56,282 nt of DNA, from contig QCRE01000004.1 in NCBI GenBank assembly GCA_003212005.1, positions 1 to 56,282 on the forward strand, given 5' to 3'. The position numbers and the translations under genes were made by a program. The notes under the pieces are model-generated. The model was given only the letters and a program-made list of their open reading frames with translations. It was not told the origin of the DNA and did no database searches. The stretch is from Prochlorococcus sp. AG-459-M13. GTDB lineage: Bacteria; Cyanobacteriota; Cyanobacteriia; PCC-6307; Cyanobiaceae. Positions 42,243 through 52,038 of this stretch are shown piece after piece (position 1 is the first letter of the stretch; the number at the start of each line of letters is the position of its first letter).

Positions 42243-42947
42243 ATGAAAGGGTTAGCCTTAATCGTTGGCGCTGGTGGAATTGGAACGCAAATAGCTAAAG
42301 ATTTGTGTGTAAGTGAAAAGGACTTAGATGTTGTTTTATGTGGAAGAAAAAGTAAATTTAATTCTTTTTGGGAATTAGATACAGAAGATTCTCAATCACT
42401 TTTGCAGTTGAAAAATAAAATAGCAAATCATCCTTCAAAATTAAGACTAGTCATTAATGCTACTGGAAGACTTCATAGTGATTCTCTTCAACCAGAAAAA
42501 AGATTACAACATCTTGATAAAAAAAATATGATGGAAAGTTTTTCAATAAATGCTTTTTCTCCTATTTTATTAGCTAAAACTATAGAGGAATTTATACCAA
42601 AAGATTTTGATTTTAATTTTGCAAGTATAAGTGCAAGAGTAGGAAGTATTGGAGATAATCAAACTGGAGGATGGTATTCATATAGAGCTGCAAAATCTGC
42701 CCAAAATCAGTTTTTAAAATCCTTAAGTATTGAGTGGGCTAGACGTTTTCCAAAGGCTACTATTACATTGCTTCATCCAGGAACAGTAAATACTGATTTA
42801 TCTAGACCTTTTCATAAATTTGTTCCAGAACATAAATTATTTAGTAAAGAAAAATCATCCCAATTTTTGATCAATATTATTAAAAATCAAACTCCAGAAT
42901 CTACTGGAAAATTTATTGCATGGGACAGCTCGGAGATACCTTGGTAA
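42243..42947 (+). CDS. Short-chain dehydrogenase/reductase
   Basis: An NAD(P)-dependent SDR. The nucleotide-binding GxxGxxG is LIVGAGGIGTQIAKDL (6-21); INATGRLHSDSL corresponds to the NNAG region; the catalytic serine is in FASISARVGS, and the active-site YxxxK is in GGWYSYRAAKSAQNQF (about 144-159). The C-terminal LHPGTVNTDLSRPF fits the family's PG motif. Length 234 aa is typical of classical SDRs, with resemblance to CsgA-like members. The substrate is unknown. It is a single gene, convergent with the class V aminotransferase. Confidence 0.88.
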   Translation: MKGLALIVGAGGIGTQIAKDLCVSEKDLDVVLCGRKSKFNSFWELDTEDSQSLLQLKNKIANHPSKLRLVINATGRLHSDSLQPEKRLQHLDKKNMMESFSINAFSPILLAKTIEEFIPKDFDFNFASISARVGSIGDNQTGGWYSYRAAKSAQNQFLKSLSIEWARRFPKATITLLHPGTVNTDLSRPFHKFVPEHKLFSKEKSSQFLINIIKNQTPESTGKFIAWDSSEIPW

Positions 42948-42977
42948 ACTAAACTTTATCTTTATATCAATAGATCT

Positions 42978-44153
42978 TTAAGTCAATATTTTTTTTATTT
43001 CTTTAGAAAGTAAATCAATCTCAGCTTCTGTAGTCATTTGATGTACACATGCTCTGAACCATTTTGGATCTTCTAAAACTCTAATCCAAATTTTCTTTTC
43101 TCCAAGTTTCTTCACAAATTTATCCTTATCTTCAATGTTTTCGATATTAAAACTAACTATCCCATTTAAGTATTTTTTTTCTAAAACTAATTCAACTCCG
43201 TTTAATTGATTTAATTCATCCCAAAGTTTCTCACTTAATTTTTTTATATTTTTTATTTTTTCTTTTTCATGGCAGTCTTTATCCAAAAGATCTAGAGAAT
43301 TACGCAGCCCTGAAAGTAAAGGAATACAAGAGGTGGCTACTTCAAATTTCCTTGCATCATCATGAAAAAGATTATATGAAGGTTCATAAATGCCTTGTTC
43401 TTTTTTTAATGATTTCCAACCAATTATTGTTGGATCTGTTCCATGAATAAATCTATCTGAGACATAAATTGCTCCAAGTCCTTCTGGACCACATGCCCAT
43501 TTATGAGAGGTTATTGAATATAAATCAGAATAAAAAACTTCTTCTTTAATTGTTATGTGCCCAAAGGTTTGAGCTCCATCAACAATTAGATAAGAATTTT
43601 CTCGATTATTTTTTAATTCGATAGAAATTTGTTTTAAAGGAATTTTATATCCAAAGTTCCATAAAATATGAGAAATAATTAGAATCTTTGTCTTGCTATT
43701 TAGATTTTTTAAAATCTCTAAAATTATATTTTCATCGTTTAGATTTTTAATTTTTTGGATTGGCAAAATTTTGAATATTAATTTATTTCTTCTGCAAAAT
43801 TCTCGACTTGCAGCTACCACTCCAGGATGTTCACAGTCACTTATTAACAACTCTTCTCCCTCTTCTACTTTTATTCCCCAAAAAGGCAAAATCATACCAG
43901 AAGAGATATTCTCGGTTAAAGCTACATTCTTTGAATTGATACCTAATTTTTGTGCAATGATTCTTTTTGTGGTCAATATTTCTTTGTAGATAAAAGGCCA
44001 CATATCATTGGTAAATGGTCCTAAATCTTGGATAATTTCCCAAGTTTTAACTATTTCTTCTAAAGAAGATTTTGGTAATGGTCCTTGACCTCCATAGTTG
44101 AAATAATACTTATTTTTTAATGCTGGTATTTGATCTCTTAAATTATTTATCAT
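42978..44153 (-). CDS. Class V aminotransferase-like PLP enzyme
   Basis: A fold-type I PLP enzyme of the NifS/isopenicillin-N-epimerase group. It shows the N-terminal YYFNYGGQGPLP motif, PLP-ring aspartate Asp192 (LIVDGAQTFGH), and Schiff-base Lys218 in SITSHKWACGPEGLGAIY. The active-site Cys loop that defines cysteine desulfurases is not visible, so desulfurase activity is not indicated. At 391 aa it matches the family. It lies 37 bases downstream of the ArsM-like gene on the same strand, suggesting an operon. Confidence 0.82.
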   Translation of the reverse strand: MINNLRDQIPALKNKYYFNYGGQGPLPKSSLEEIVKTWEIIQDLGPFTNDMWPFIYKEILTTKRIIAQKLGINSKNVALTENISSGMILPFWGIKVEEGEELLISDCEHPGVVAASREFCRRNKLIFKILPIQKIKNLNDENIILEILKNLNSKTKILIISHILWNFGYKIPLKQISIELKNNRENSYLIVDGAQTFGHITIKEEVFYSDLYSITSHKWACGPEGLGAIYVSDRFIHGTDPTIIGWKSLKKEQGIYEPSYNLFHDDARKFEVATSCIPLLSGLRNSLDLLDKDCHEKEKIKNIKKLSEKLWDELNQLNGVELVLEKKYLNGIVSFNIENIEDKDKFVKKLGEKKIWIRVLEDPKWFRACVHQMTTEAEIDLLSKEIKKILT

Positions 44154-44190
44154 GGAAAATTTAAATTATATTTTTAAACTCTTGAATTTT

Positions 44191-44985
44191 TTAAATATTG
44201 CCTACTAAAGTCACTGTTCTAAATTCAATATCCTCAATTACTTTCCAAGGTTCAGAACTCCTCTCTGCAAATTTTAAATTTTTAAAACCAAGTTCTTTAA
44301 AATCTCTTATAAAGTCCGGCTCATACCATGCTCCACTAATACATCCTGTCCATAAATCATGATCATTTTGCAATTTTAAAGGCACTTTCTTGTTAGAGAC
44401 AATATCGCTGATTGCAATTCTTCCATTATCGTTTAAAACTCTTTTTATATTTCTTAGAAGGTTATTTCTAGATTCTGGACTTACCAAGTTTAAAACGCAA
44501 TTACTTAAAATAATATCAACTGATTTGTCTGCGATTAATGGATTTAAATCTTTATCTAATTCATCAAGTTTTTCAATTGATCCTTCAAGAAATTCTGTAT
44601 TGTTGAAACCTAAATTTTTTGTAACTTCTTTAGAGGCTGATCTTGATAAGGAAAGCATGTCAGGATTCTGATCAACTCCAATAACTCTCCCTTCTTTCCC
44701 AACAATTTGAGCACAAATGAAAGCATTTTTGCCGCTCCCACTTCCAAGATCTAAGACAATATCATTTTTTTGAACATATTTTGTTGGATCACCACATCCA
44801 TAGTCTCTTTCTATAACTTCTCGAGGAATTGCTTCAAGTAAAACGGGATTAAAACCAACTGGTGTACAAAGACAACTTTCTTTTTCTAGTGCGGCTGAAC
44901 CGTATCTTTCTTGAATCGCATCTTTATGATCAAATGGATTAGGAGCTTTATTCGATATGTTTGTATTACAGCAACTTTCAGACAT
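44191..44985 (-). CDS. arsM: Arsenite S-adenosylmethionine methyltransferase (ArsM-like)
   Basis: A Rossmann-fold SAM methyltransferase with the arsenic-binding cysteines expected for ArsM. The SAM motif is LDLGSGSGKNAF (78-89). Cysteines occur at 38 and 40 (ESCLCTPVGF), 64 (DYGCGDP), 163 (SNCVLNLV) and 215 (TGCISGAW). These last three align with the catalytic triad of ArsM. The enzyme methylates arsenite to volatile or less toxic forms, and would be cytosolic. At 264 aa it is short compared with 280-350 for many ArsMs, and no ArsR repressor or arsenic pump is adjacent. Confidence 0.8.
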   Translation of the reverse strand: MSESCCNTNISNKAPNPFDHKDAIQERYGSAALEKESCLCTPVGFNPVLLEAIPREVIERDYGCGDPTKYVQKNDIVLDLGSGSGKNAFICAQIVGKEGRVIGVDQNPDMLSLSRSASKEVTKNLGFNNTEFLEGSIEKLDELDKDLNPLIADKSVDIILSNCVLNLVSPESRNNLLRNIKRVLNDNGRIAISDIVSNKKVPLKLQNDHDLWTGCISGAWYEPDFIRDFKELGFKNLKFAERSSEPWKVIEDIEFRTVTLVGNI

Positions 44986-45017
44986 ATTTTTTTAAAGAAG
45001 CTTTGATCAATATAGCC

Positions 45018-45044
45018 AAAAAAAAAGCCCCTAGTAAGGAGCTT
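45018..45044 (-). terminator. Rho-independent terminator after the DUF4278 gene
   Basis: Read on the minus strand, AAGCTCC pairs with GGGGCTT (7 bp with one G-U, loop about 6) and leads into nine T residues. It lies 18 bases beyond the DUF4278 stop and 33 bases before the ArsM-like start, separating the two transcripts. Confidence 0.85.
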
Positions 45045-45061
45045 GTTCTTTTTAAATTAAA

Positions 45062-45235
45062 TTATTTAGTGTAATTTACACCTCTGTAATTTAATTCTGC
45101 TTTTTCATTACTTGAAGAAGCGTCATCCATTCTGTTGGTGTATACGTTTCTTCTGTAGGTAAGTTCAACAAGTTGCTTCTTGGCAGCTTCTTTGTTTTGA
45201 ACGTAGTTTTTACCTCTGTAAGTTAGTGTAGTCAT
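45062..45235 (-). CDS. DUF4278 domain protein, 57 aa
   Basis: A cyanobacteria-specific small protein with two copies of the DUF4278 motif: LTYRGKNYVQNK near the start and LNYRGVNYTK at the end (YRGxxY). A central LVELTYRRNVYTNR is a third, degenerate copy. I place the start at the ATG giving MTTLTYRG, as this is the natural family start; an upstream frame extension (MAVLSLRI) is probably leader sequence. The gene has a promoter-like TATAAT, a structured 5' leader and its own terminator. Function is unknown. Confidence 0.82.
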   Translation of the reverse strand: MTTLTYRGKNYVQNKEAAKKQLVELTYRRNVYTNRMDDASSSNEKAELNYRGVNYTK

Positions 45236-45340
45236 GATTCGAAGTGACAAAACGGCCATCCCCCGTTCCCTGGTATGACTCGAACTGCGCCCTCAATTGA
45301 GGGTGAACGAAAATGTAGCTGTTGCTACAGATTTATTATA
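45236..45340 (-). promoter_or_regulatory. Promoter and structured 5' leader of the DUF4278 gene
   Basis: On the minus strand a perfect TATAAT lies at 45335-45340, predicting transcription start near 45328. The leader of about 93 nt contains a 6-bp hairpin TGTAGC/GCTACA (45314-45329), a perfect 14-bp palindrome CCCTCAATTGAGGG (45290-45303), and a GTTCGAGTC stretch followed by a G-rich run. Its GC content is well above the surrounding sequence, which suggests a folded regulatory RNA. No riboswitch class was recognised. Confidence 0.5.
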
Positions 45341-45486
45341 GACGTATTTAGATTGTGTTGTCCATGTTTTAAAGTATGAAATAAATTTTTAATTTTTTTT
45401 TAATTATTATCTAAAGTAAATTTTGGTACTAATTACATCAGGAAAGTATTAAATTTATTAATGGTTTACTTTTTTAAACTTTATTT

Positions 45487-45744
45487 ATGACAGGGTTCTT
45501 ATATTTTTTAGGAAATACTTTAAGGTGGCCAGCCTTAAAACCAAAAGAATTTTTTTCGTTACATGCTTATTTCACTATTATTTATTTGATAACTTTTACA
45601 TTAAGTAAAAATGAAGTTAATCAATCAAATTTAGTTTTCACTGTAGGCATTTTAGCTCCTCTTTTGATAGCTATAGGACAAGGTCTACCAATAAATTGCT
45701 TGGATTTTAAATCTTCTTTAATTAAAGAATTAGGCAAAGAGTAG
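45487..45744 (+). CDS. Hypothetical membrane protein, 85 aa
   Basis: A small protein with an N-terminal hydrophobic helix (MTGFLYFLGNTLRWPALK) and two further hydrophobic segments at about residues 26-41 (YFTIIYLITFTL) and 51-67 (VFTVGILAPLLIAIGQG). A short polar end (KSSLIKELGKE) follows. No family was recognised. It stands alone, convergent with nfu. Confidence 0.55.
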   Translation: MTGFLYFLGNTLRWPALKPKEFFSLHAYFTIIYLITFTLSKNEVNQSNLVFTVGILAPLLIAIGQGLPINCLDFKSSLIKELGKE

Positions 45745-45765
45745 TAAAAATTTTTTTTAAATAAT

Positions 45766-46011
45766 TTATAAGACTTGTACTACTTCACTGATTTCAGGAA
45801 TCATCTCTTTTAACTTTCTTTCTATACCCATTTTCAGAGTCATAGTACTACTAGGGCAACTACCACATGCTCCTTGAAGTCTTACTTTTACTATTGGTCC
45901 ATCAATCTCTGCTATTTCTACATTTCCTCCATCTGATATCAAAAATGGTCTTAGTTCATCTAAAACTTTTTCTACATTCTCATTTGTTAGTGGTAATGTT
46001 TCAGTACTCAT
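45766..46011 (-). CDS. nfuA: NifU-like iron-sulfur scaffold protein (Nfu/CnfU type)
   Basis: A stand-alone Nfu domain carrying the cluster-binding CxxC ([13 protein letters not shown], Cys49/Cys52), preceded by [14 protein letters not shown] and followed by [13 protein letters not shown], all family signatures. Two copies bind a bridging [2Fe-2S] or [4Fe-4S] cluster and pass it to targets such as photosystem I. At 81 aa it matches the plastid/cyanobacterial CnfU form. It is divergent from mqo with a 70-base shared region. Confidence 0.95.
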   Translation of the reverse strand: MSTETLPLTNENVEKVLDELRPFLISDGGNVEIAEIDGPIVKVRLQGACGSCPSSTMTLKMGIERKLKEMIPEISEVVQVL

Positions 46012-46081
46012 AATTTTGAATAAACTTTATAATAAGCCTAGAAAGAAATGCGATTATTTGCAAAAAAGATAATTTTCTGTT

Positions 46082-47581
46082 GTGACTTCTGAAAAATTTA
46101 CTCTAAAAAATAATAATTATGATGCGATCTTAGTAGGTGCTGGAATAATGAGTTGCACACTTGCCTTACTACTTACAGAAATTTTACCTGAAATAAAAAT
46201 ACTAATTATCGAAAAGTTAAATAAACCTGGTAGTGAAAGCACTGGTGCATTTAATAATGCAGGGACTGGTCACGCTGCAAATTGCGAATTAAATTACACA
46301 CCACTCGACGATGATGGTGATTTATTAATAGAAAAAGCACTTTTAATAAATCGTTCATTTGAAAAATCTATGTCATTATGGGCTTCTTTATATAAAAAAG
46401 GGAAGATAGATATTAAAAATTTTTTAAAATTTATTCCCCATATTAGTTTTGTAAAAGGTAGTGAAAATATTTCTTATTTGAAGAAAAGATACAAAACCAT
46501 GTCTAAATATCCAGAGTTTTCCGATATGGAATTCTCTTCATCATTTAATAAAATCTCGTCTTGGGCACCTCTCATAACAAATAGCAGAAATCCATTGGAT
46601 GAGATTGCTGCTACTAGAATTAAAAGAGGAACGGATATTAATTTTGAAGCTCTAACGAGAGAATATCTTAATTATATTTCCAATAATAGTAATGTTGAAA
46701 TTAGCTATAAAACAAAGCTAATAGATTTAAAAAAAATTGAAAAAAAAGGATGGGAATTAAATGCTCTTTTAGAAGGCAGAAAAGTTTCATTTATGGCTTC
46801 TTATGTTTTTCTCGGAGCGGGTGGAAAAACAATAAACTTTTTGCAAAAATCAAAAATTCCTGAAGCTAAAATTTATGGCGGATTTCCAGTTAGTGGGAAA
46901 TGGCTTATTTGCGAAGAAAAGTCTCTAACTGCAAAACATAATGCCAAAGTTTACGGCAAAGCTGACATCGGATCTCCGCCAATGTCGGTTCCGCATTTAG
47001 ATACAAGATGGATTGAAGGAAAAAAATTTTTGCTTTATGGACCTTTTGCTGGTTTTACAACGAAATTCTTAAAAAAAGGATCATATCTTGATTTATTCAG
47101 TTCAATTAAAAAAAATAATTTATTTTCTATGATTGATGTTGGGATAAAGAATAACGATTTAATTAATTATCTTATTTCTCAATCTCTTTTGAATCATAAT
47201 TCAAGAATTGAAAATCTAAGAAATATGATGCCATCAGCTGATCCTTCTAATTGGTATCTAGAAAATGCTGGACAAAGAGTTCAAATAATTAAAAAAACTA
47301 AAGATGGAGGTTCTTTGCAATTTGGGACCGAAATTGTAAATTCTTCAGATGGATCTCTTGCTGCTTTGCTAGGTGCTTCTCCAGGGGCTAGTACAGCAGT
47401 GGAGATAATGATTGAAATTTTAAAAAAATCTTGCCTTTACAAGTCTAAAGTAATTAATCTAGAAAAGAAAATAAATCATCTTCTTTATGCATCAGAATTT
47501 ACAAATTTGAATGAAAATAATAGTGACTTTTTAGAAAATATTAAAAAAAGAAATAATTCTATTTTAGGTTTCCATCCATAA
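46082..47581 (+). CDS. mqo: Malate:quinone oxidoreductase
   Basis: A peripheral membrane FAD enzyme oxidising malate to oxaloacetate and reducing quinone. The FAD motif VGAGIMSC (18-25) is near the start. Family blocks are [18 protein letters not shown] (residues 57-74), [13 protein letters not shown] and the C-terminal [16 protein letters not shown]. At 499 aa it is standard. The start is GTG. It would feed electrons into the plastoquinone pool and link carbon metabolism to the electron transport chain. It is followed by lepA after 56 bases. Confidence 0.95.
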   Translation: MTSEKFTLKNNNYDAILVGAGIMSCTLALLLTEILPEIKILIIEKLNKPGSESTGAFNNAGTGHAANCELNYTPLDDDGDLLIEKALLINRSFEKSMSLWASLYKKGKIDIKNFLKFIPHISFVKGSENISYLKKRYKTMSKYPEFSDMEFSSSFNKISSWAPLITNSRNPLDEIAATRIKRGTDINFEALTREYLNYISNNSNVEISYKTKLIDLKKIEKKGWELNALLEGRKVSFMASYVFLGAGGKTINFLQKSKIPEAKIYGGFPVSGKWLICEEKSLTAKHNAKVYGKADIGSPPMSVPHLDTRWIEGKKFLLYGPFAGFTTKFLKKGSYLDLFSSIKKNNLFSMIDVGIKNNDLINYLISQSLLNHNSRIENLRNMMPSADPSNWYLENAGQRVQIIKKTKDGGSLQFGTEIVNSSDGSLAALLGASPGASTAVEIMIEILKKSCLYKSKVINLEKKINHLLYASEFTNLNENNSDFLENIKKRNNSILGFHP

Positions 47582-47637
47582 TTTTAATTAGCTAGTATTG
47601 GCAAGAAGATAAGAGAGGAGTTTTTTCTTAATTTTAT

Positions 47638-49446
47638 ATGACTGACATATCTGTTTCAAAAATAAGAAACTTTTGCATAATAGCTCATATTGACCATGGT
47701 AAATCTACTCTCGCAGATAGGTTGCTTCAAGACACTGGGACCGTAAAACAAAGAGATATGCAAGATCAATTTTTAGATAGTATGGATCTTGAGAGAGAGA
47801 GAGGGATAACAATCAAATTACAGGCTGCGAGAATGCAATACAAATCAGATGATTCGCATGAATATATTTTAAATTTAATTGATACACCAGGACATGTTGA
47901 TTTTTCTTATGAAGTAAGTAGATCTTTACAAGCTTGCGAAGGTGCTTTATTAGTTGTTGATGCAAGTCAAGGTGTAGAAGCGCAAACTTTAGCTAATGTT
48001 TATCTTGCTATTGAAAATAATTTAGAAATTATTCCTGTTCTGAATAAGGTTGATTTGCCTGGTGCAGATGCAGAAAAAATAAAGCAAGAAATTGAAGAAA
48101 TAATTGGATTAGATACATCTAATGCAATAAATTGCTCAGCAAAAACCGGAGAAGGCATTAAAGATATATTAGAAGCAGTAGTTAAAAGAATTCCTCATCC
48201 GCAAGATAAAATAAAATCTCCTACAAAGGCTCTTATTTTCGACTCTTATTATGATCCTTACAGAGGTGTAATTGTCTACTTTAGAGTAATATCTGGATCA
48301 ATAAATATAAAAGACAAGATCTTACTTATGGCAAGTAAGAAATATTACGAATTAGATGAAATTGGAATAATGGCTCCTGATGAAAAGAGAGTTAATGAAC
48401 TTCATGCGGGAGAAGTTGGGTACCTATCGGCTTCAATTAAGTCAGTTGCAGATGCAAGAGTAGGAGATACAATAACACTTTTTAATACCCCTGCTAAAGA
48501 TCCACTTCCTGGATATAAAACAGCAAATCCTATGGTCTTTTGTGGATTGTTTCCAACTGATGCAGATCAGTATCCTGATCTAAGAGAGGCTTTAGAAAAA
48601 CTTCAATTATCTGATGCTGCGCTTAAATATGAGCCTGAGACAAGTAGCGCCATGGGATTTGGTTTTAGATGTGGATTTTTAGGACTACTGCACATGGAAA
48701 TTGTTCAAGAAAGATTGGAGAGAGAATATGATTTGGATCTAATCGTAACAGCACCTTCAGTCATTTATAAGATTAATTTAAATGACAAGGAAAAGATATT
48801 TATTGATAATCCTTCAACAATACCAGATCCACAATTAAGAGAATCAATAGAAGAGCCATATGTCAAAATGGAAATTTATTCTCCAAATGACTTTAATGGA
48901 ACACTAATGGGTTTATGCCAAGAAAGAAGAGGTATTTTTATTGATATGAAATATATAACTACAGATAGAGTGACTTTGATTTATGAAATACCTTTAGCAG
49001 AAGTCGTGACAGACTTTTTTGATCAAATGAAAAGTAGAACTCAAGGATATGCATCAATGGAATACCATTTGATTGGCTATAGAAAAAATGATCTTGTTAG
49101 GTTAGATGTTCTTATAAATTCTGAAAGAGCTGATCCCCTAACTTCTATTGTTCATAAGGATAAAGCCTATGGAATTGGCAGGGGCTTAGTAGAAAAATTA
49201 AAGGAGTTAATACCAAAACAACAATTTAAAATACCTATTCAGGCTTCAATAGGAAGTCGTATAATAGCAAGTGAAAGTATAAGTGCATTAAGAAAAGATG
49301 TTCTTTCTAAGTGCTACGGAGGAGATATTTCTAGAAAAAAGAAACTTTTAAAGAAGCAAGCTAAAGGGAAAAAGAGAATGAAGGCTATGGGTAAAGTTGA
49401 TGTACCTCAAGAAGCTTTTATGGCAGTTCTGAAATTAAATCAGTAA
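47638..49446 (+). CDS. lepA: Elongation factor 4 (LepA)
   Basis: LepA is a ribosome-bound GTPase related to EF-G that affects translation under stress. The G domain shows AHIDHGKS (16-23), the switch RERGITIK (about 53-60), DTPGHVDF (79-86) and NKVDLPGA (about 133-140). The C-terminal domain is typical, including HIGYRKND-like region and the basic tail ending [17 protein letters not shown]. Length 602 aa is exact for the family. Confidence 0.97.
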   Translation: MTDISVSKIRNFCIIAHIDHGKSTLADRLLQDTGTVKQRDMQDQFLDSMDLERERGITIKLQAARMQYKSDDSHEYILNLIDTPGHVDFSYEVSRSLQACEGALLVVDASQGVEAQTLANVYLAIENNLEIIPVLNKVDLPGADAEKIKQEIEEIIGLDTSNAINCSAKTGEGIKDILEAVVKRIPHPQDKIKSPTKALIFDSYYDPYRGVIVYFRVISGSINIKDKILLMASKKYYELDEIGIMAPDEKRVNELHAGEVGYLSASIKSVADARVGDTITLFNTPAKDPLPGYKTANPMVFCGLFPTDADQYPDLREALEKLQLSDAALKYEPETSSAMGFGFRCGFLGLLHMEIVQERLEREYDLDLIVTAPSVIYKINLNDKEKIFIDNPSTIPDPQLRESIEEPYVKMEIYSPNDFNGTLMGLCQERRGIFIDMKYITTDRVTLIYEIPLAEVVTDFFDQMKSRTQGYASMEYHLIGYRKNDLVRLDVLINSERADPLTSIVHKDKAYGIGRGLVEKLKELIPKQQFKIPIQASIGSRIIASESISALRKDVLSKCYGGDISRKKKLLKKQAKGKKRMKAMGKVDVPQEAFMAVLKLNQ

Positions 49447-49528
49447 TTAATGTCAAATTAAAAACTAAGAACTATTTTATTTTTCAAACAGTAGTTATAT
49501 TTTAGTTGATTAGAAAAAGCATAAAGTT

Positions 49529-50362
49529 TTGAATATTAACTCATCAAATCAAGTCGCTCAGAAAATTAGAAGAACTGGGTATTTAATTGTGCTCTCATAT
49601 CTTTTAATAGTATTGATTATGAAATTATTAGAGGCGAATAACTTTTTTGGTTATTCTTTTTTTTCTTTTAGCAGTGATATTTTTGCACCACCTTCTTTAA
49701 AGCATTTATGTGGAACTGATAGATTAGGAAGAGATGTTTGTTTGAGAACTTTACAAGGGTCATCTATAGCTATTGAAGTTGTATTTCTTGCTTTATCCTT
49801 TGCATTAATTTTAGGGTTACCATTAGGGTTGTTGAGTGGATATTTTGGAGGAATCTTTGATAAATGCATATCACTTTTAATGGATACTATTTTTTCTATA
49901 CCTGTTATTTTACTTTCAGTAGTAGTTGCTTTTGTCTTGGGTAAAGGGATTATTAATGCCTCTATTGCATTGTGTATAGTTTATTCTCCTCAATATTTTA
50001 GGTTAATTAGAAATCAAACAATATTAATAAAATCAGAGACATATGTTGAAGCTGCTAGAGTTTCGGGCACTGATGTCAAAACTATAATTTTTAAATATAT
50101 ATTTCCAAATGTTATTACTCCTTTGCCTGTTCTTCTTACATTAAATGCTGCAGATGCTGTTTTGGTATTAGGAAGTTTAGGCTTCTTAGGTTTAGGAGTT
50201 CCTGCAGATGTCCCTGAGTGGGGAAGTGATCTTAATCTTGCGCTTGCGGCTTTACCTACTGGAATTTGGTGGACTGCTTTATTCCCAGGACTAGCAATGT
50301 TTTTTCTAGTCCTGGGTCTTTCTTTTATAGGGGAAGAACTAGAACATATATTTGAGAAGTGA
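49529..50362 (+). CDS. ABC transporter permease, DppC/OppC-like
   Basis: An inner-membrane permease for peptides or similar solutes. Six spans are visible, starting with residues 16-36. The N-terminal HLCGTDRLGRDVCLRTLQGSSIAI and the EAA loop YVEAARVSGTDVKTIIFKYIFPNVI (about 175-199) are hallmarks of the DppC family. The C-terminal LGFLGLGVPADVPEWGSDL is also standard. The other subunits (DppB, ATPases and binding protein) are not in the window, so the substrate remains unknown. Start is TTG. It is convergent with trmH. Confidence 0.9.
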   Translation: MNINSSNQVAQKIRRTGYLIVLSYLLIVLIMKLLEANNFFGYSFFSFSSDIFAPPSLKHLCGTDRLGRDVCLRTLQGSSIAIEVVFLALSFALILGLPLGLLSGYFGGIFDKCISLLMDTIFSIPVILLSVVVAFVLGKGIINASIALCIVYSPQYFRLIRNQTILIKSETYVEAARVSGTDVKTIIFKYIFPNVITPLPVLLTLNAADAVLVLGSLGFLGLGVPADVPEWGSDLNLALAALPTGIWWTALFPGLAMFFLVLGLSFIGEELEHIFEK

Positions 50363-50381
50363 TAGATGGTTCTAATATTTT

Positions 50382-51053
50382 TTAGTTTTTAACAACCTTT
50401 TTAATTTCTCCATTCTTATTAAGGTTTGGATATTTATTTCCATACTTCTTGTAAATAGGTGCTAGCTCAGGATAACTCCATTCAAATAATGTATTTTGGT
50501 ATTCTGTTGTACTTAAACCTTCTCCATTAAGAGGAAGAAGTCCTTTACTTTGTCTTTGTCGTATAGCTTCAAAAAGAAGAATAGATGCGGCTACTGAGAC
50601 ATTTAAAGATTGAACCATTCCTGTCATTGGTATAAAAATTGATTCGTCAACTTGTGAGATTAGTTCATTACTCAATCCCCATTTTTCTGCTCCTAAAACA
50701 AAACAAGTATTTTCTGTATAGTCAAAATTTCTGTAATCTATTGATTTATCATTAAGTGTTGTGCCATATAACTTTAAACCTTTTTTCTTGAGTTCAGAAA
50801 CTGCAGAAATTGTTGTCTCATGATTAATTAAATTGACCCATTTTTGACTACCTTGAGCTGTACTATTAAAAGTTTTTACTTGATTTTTCTCACAAATAAA
50901 ATTTGCTTCAAAAACTCCTGCTGCATCACATGTTCTTAATATTGCAGATAAATTGTGGGGCTTATTTACAGCCTCAACTAAAACTGTTAAATCCTTCATT
51001 CTGCAATTTAAAACATTTTTTATTCGCTCAAATCTTCTAGGCAAAATTGACAT
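50382..51053 (-). CDS. trmH: tRNA (guanosine-2'-O)-methyltransferase TrmH
   Basis: A SPOUT-class enzyme that methylates the ribose of G18 in tRNAs. The SPOUT knot shows NLSAILRTCDAAGVFEANF (33-51), FVLGAEKWGLSNELISQV (about 136-153) and the AdoMet loop IPMTGMVQSLNVSVAASI. The N-terminal helix (LPRRFERIKNVLNCR) and C-terminal extension match TrmH rather than TrmL. At 223 aa it is the typical length. Other SpoU enzymes cannot be fully excluded. Confidence 0.9.
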   Translation of the reverse strand: MSILPRRFERIKNVLNCRMKDLTVLVEAVNKPHNLSAILRTCDAAGVFEANFICEKNQVKTFNSTAQGSQKWVNLINHETTISAVSELKKKGLKLYGTTLNDKSIDYRNFDYTENTCFVLGAEKWGLSNELISQVDESIFIPMTGMVQSLNVSVAASILLFEAIRQRQSKGLLPLNGEGLSTTEYQNTLFEWSYPELAPIYKKYGNKYPNLNKNGEIKKVVKN

Positions 51054-51220
51054 ATGAAAAATGTTTAAGTAATTAATCTAATTATATTCATACTAAAAAA
51101 GATAATTAAAAATAATTATCATTTATTTTTAGCTGATCAATTTGTATTTAAGATTAAATCTCAAGAATTTTTAAGAGATTATGTGGTTTATAATAATTTA
51201 ATTAACTGAATATTTTTTAA

Positions 51221-51424
51221 ATGGCATACATTGAATGGGACTATACAGTAATAACAAGTATGGTAGAAACACAAGGTTGGACTTTACCAGATAAAGATTC
51301 AAAAGAATGGGAGCAATTTAACGATGAACTTGGCGAAAGGATGAGAGGGGTTGGTATAGTGTTCGAGAAGTATTGTAAATTTAAACCTGATATTGGAGAA
51401 GGAGTTCATCTTTTGGATGATTGA
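51221..51424 (+). CDS. Small acidic hypothetical protein, 67 aa
   Basis: A soluble protein starting MAYIEWDYTVITSMVETQGW, with Trp-rich, acidic composition (KEWEQFNDELGERMRGVG) and one cysteine (KYCKFK). It ends GVHLLDD. No family was recognised. It sits between trmH (divergent) and the DCC-type gene, with about 220 bases before the latter, so it is probably independent of that module. Confidence 0.6.
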   Translation: MAYIEWDYTVITSMVETQGWTLPDKDSKEWEQFNDELGERMRGVGIVFEKYCKFKPDIGEGVHLLDD

Positions 51425-51644
51425 ACTGAAAATTTTAAACCATTGATGTATCCCTTAGTCAATGGTTATTAATAGATAAGATAAAGTAAATTTTGTTAAA
51501 TTAGAGTAATTAATTATTAAGGCTTTATAAAGCTTGTTTAAAAATTTATTTGTAAAAATAATAAAAAAATTTTTTATCAATAAAAGTTCTAATTTTTTTC
51601 CACAAAAATGTTAATTAAATTTTATATTTAAGAGAAAAAGTAAG

Positions 51645-52034
51645 ATGCAAGATAAATTCGTTTTTTTATTTGATGGGGGTTGTCCTTTATGTTTGAGAGA
51701 AACCACTTTTTTAAAACAGAAAGATATCTCAAATAAAATTAATTTCGTTGATATTAATAGTGTTAATTATGACCCTTCTATTTTTAAGAATATTTCATAT
51801 GCTGCAGCAATGTCTAACCTTCATGGAATATTAGAAAATGGAAATATTATCAAAGGGCTAGAAGTTCTCGCATATGCATATGAATTAATTGGGCTTGGCT
51901 GGATTTATTATCCTTTGAAAATTAAATTTATTGCACCGTTCCTAAAATTTGTTTATAAATACTGGGCAAAATATAGACTAAAAATGACAGGGCGATCAAA
52001 TATTGAAAGAATTTGTACTAACAAATGTAAATAA
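51645..52034 (+). CDS. DCC family thiol-disulfide protein (DUF393)
   Basis: A thioredoxin-like protein of the DCC family. The signature FLFDGGCPLCLRE carries DGGCPLC with Cys13 and Cys16, and the middle (ISYAAAMSNLHGILENGNIIKGLEVLAYAYE) matches the family core. A C-terminal basic region follows a hydrophobic segment (WIYYPLKIKFIAPFLKFVY) that may associate with the membrane. It is the first gene of a compact run with DUF2805, DUF2256 and a photolyase homologue (4, 3 and 3-base gaps). Confidence 0.87.
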   Translation: MQDKFVFLFDGGCPLCLRETTFLKQKDISNKINFVDINSVNYDPSIFKNISYAAAMSNLHGILENGNIIKGLEVLAYAYELIGLGWIYYPLKIKFIAPFLKFVYKYWAKYRLKMTGRSNIERICTNKCK

Positions 52035-52038
52035 ACAT

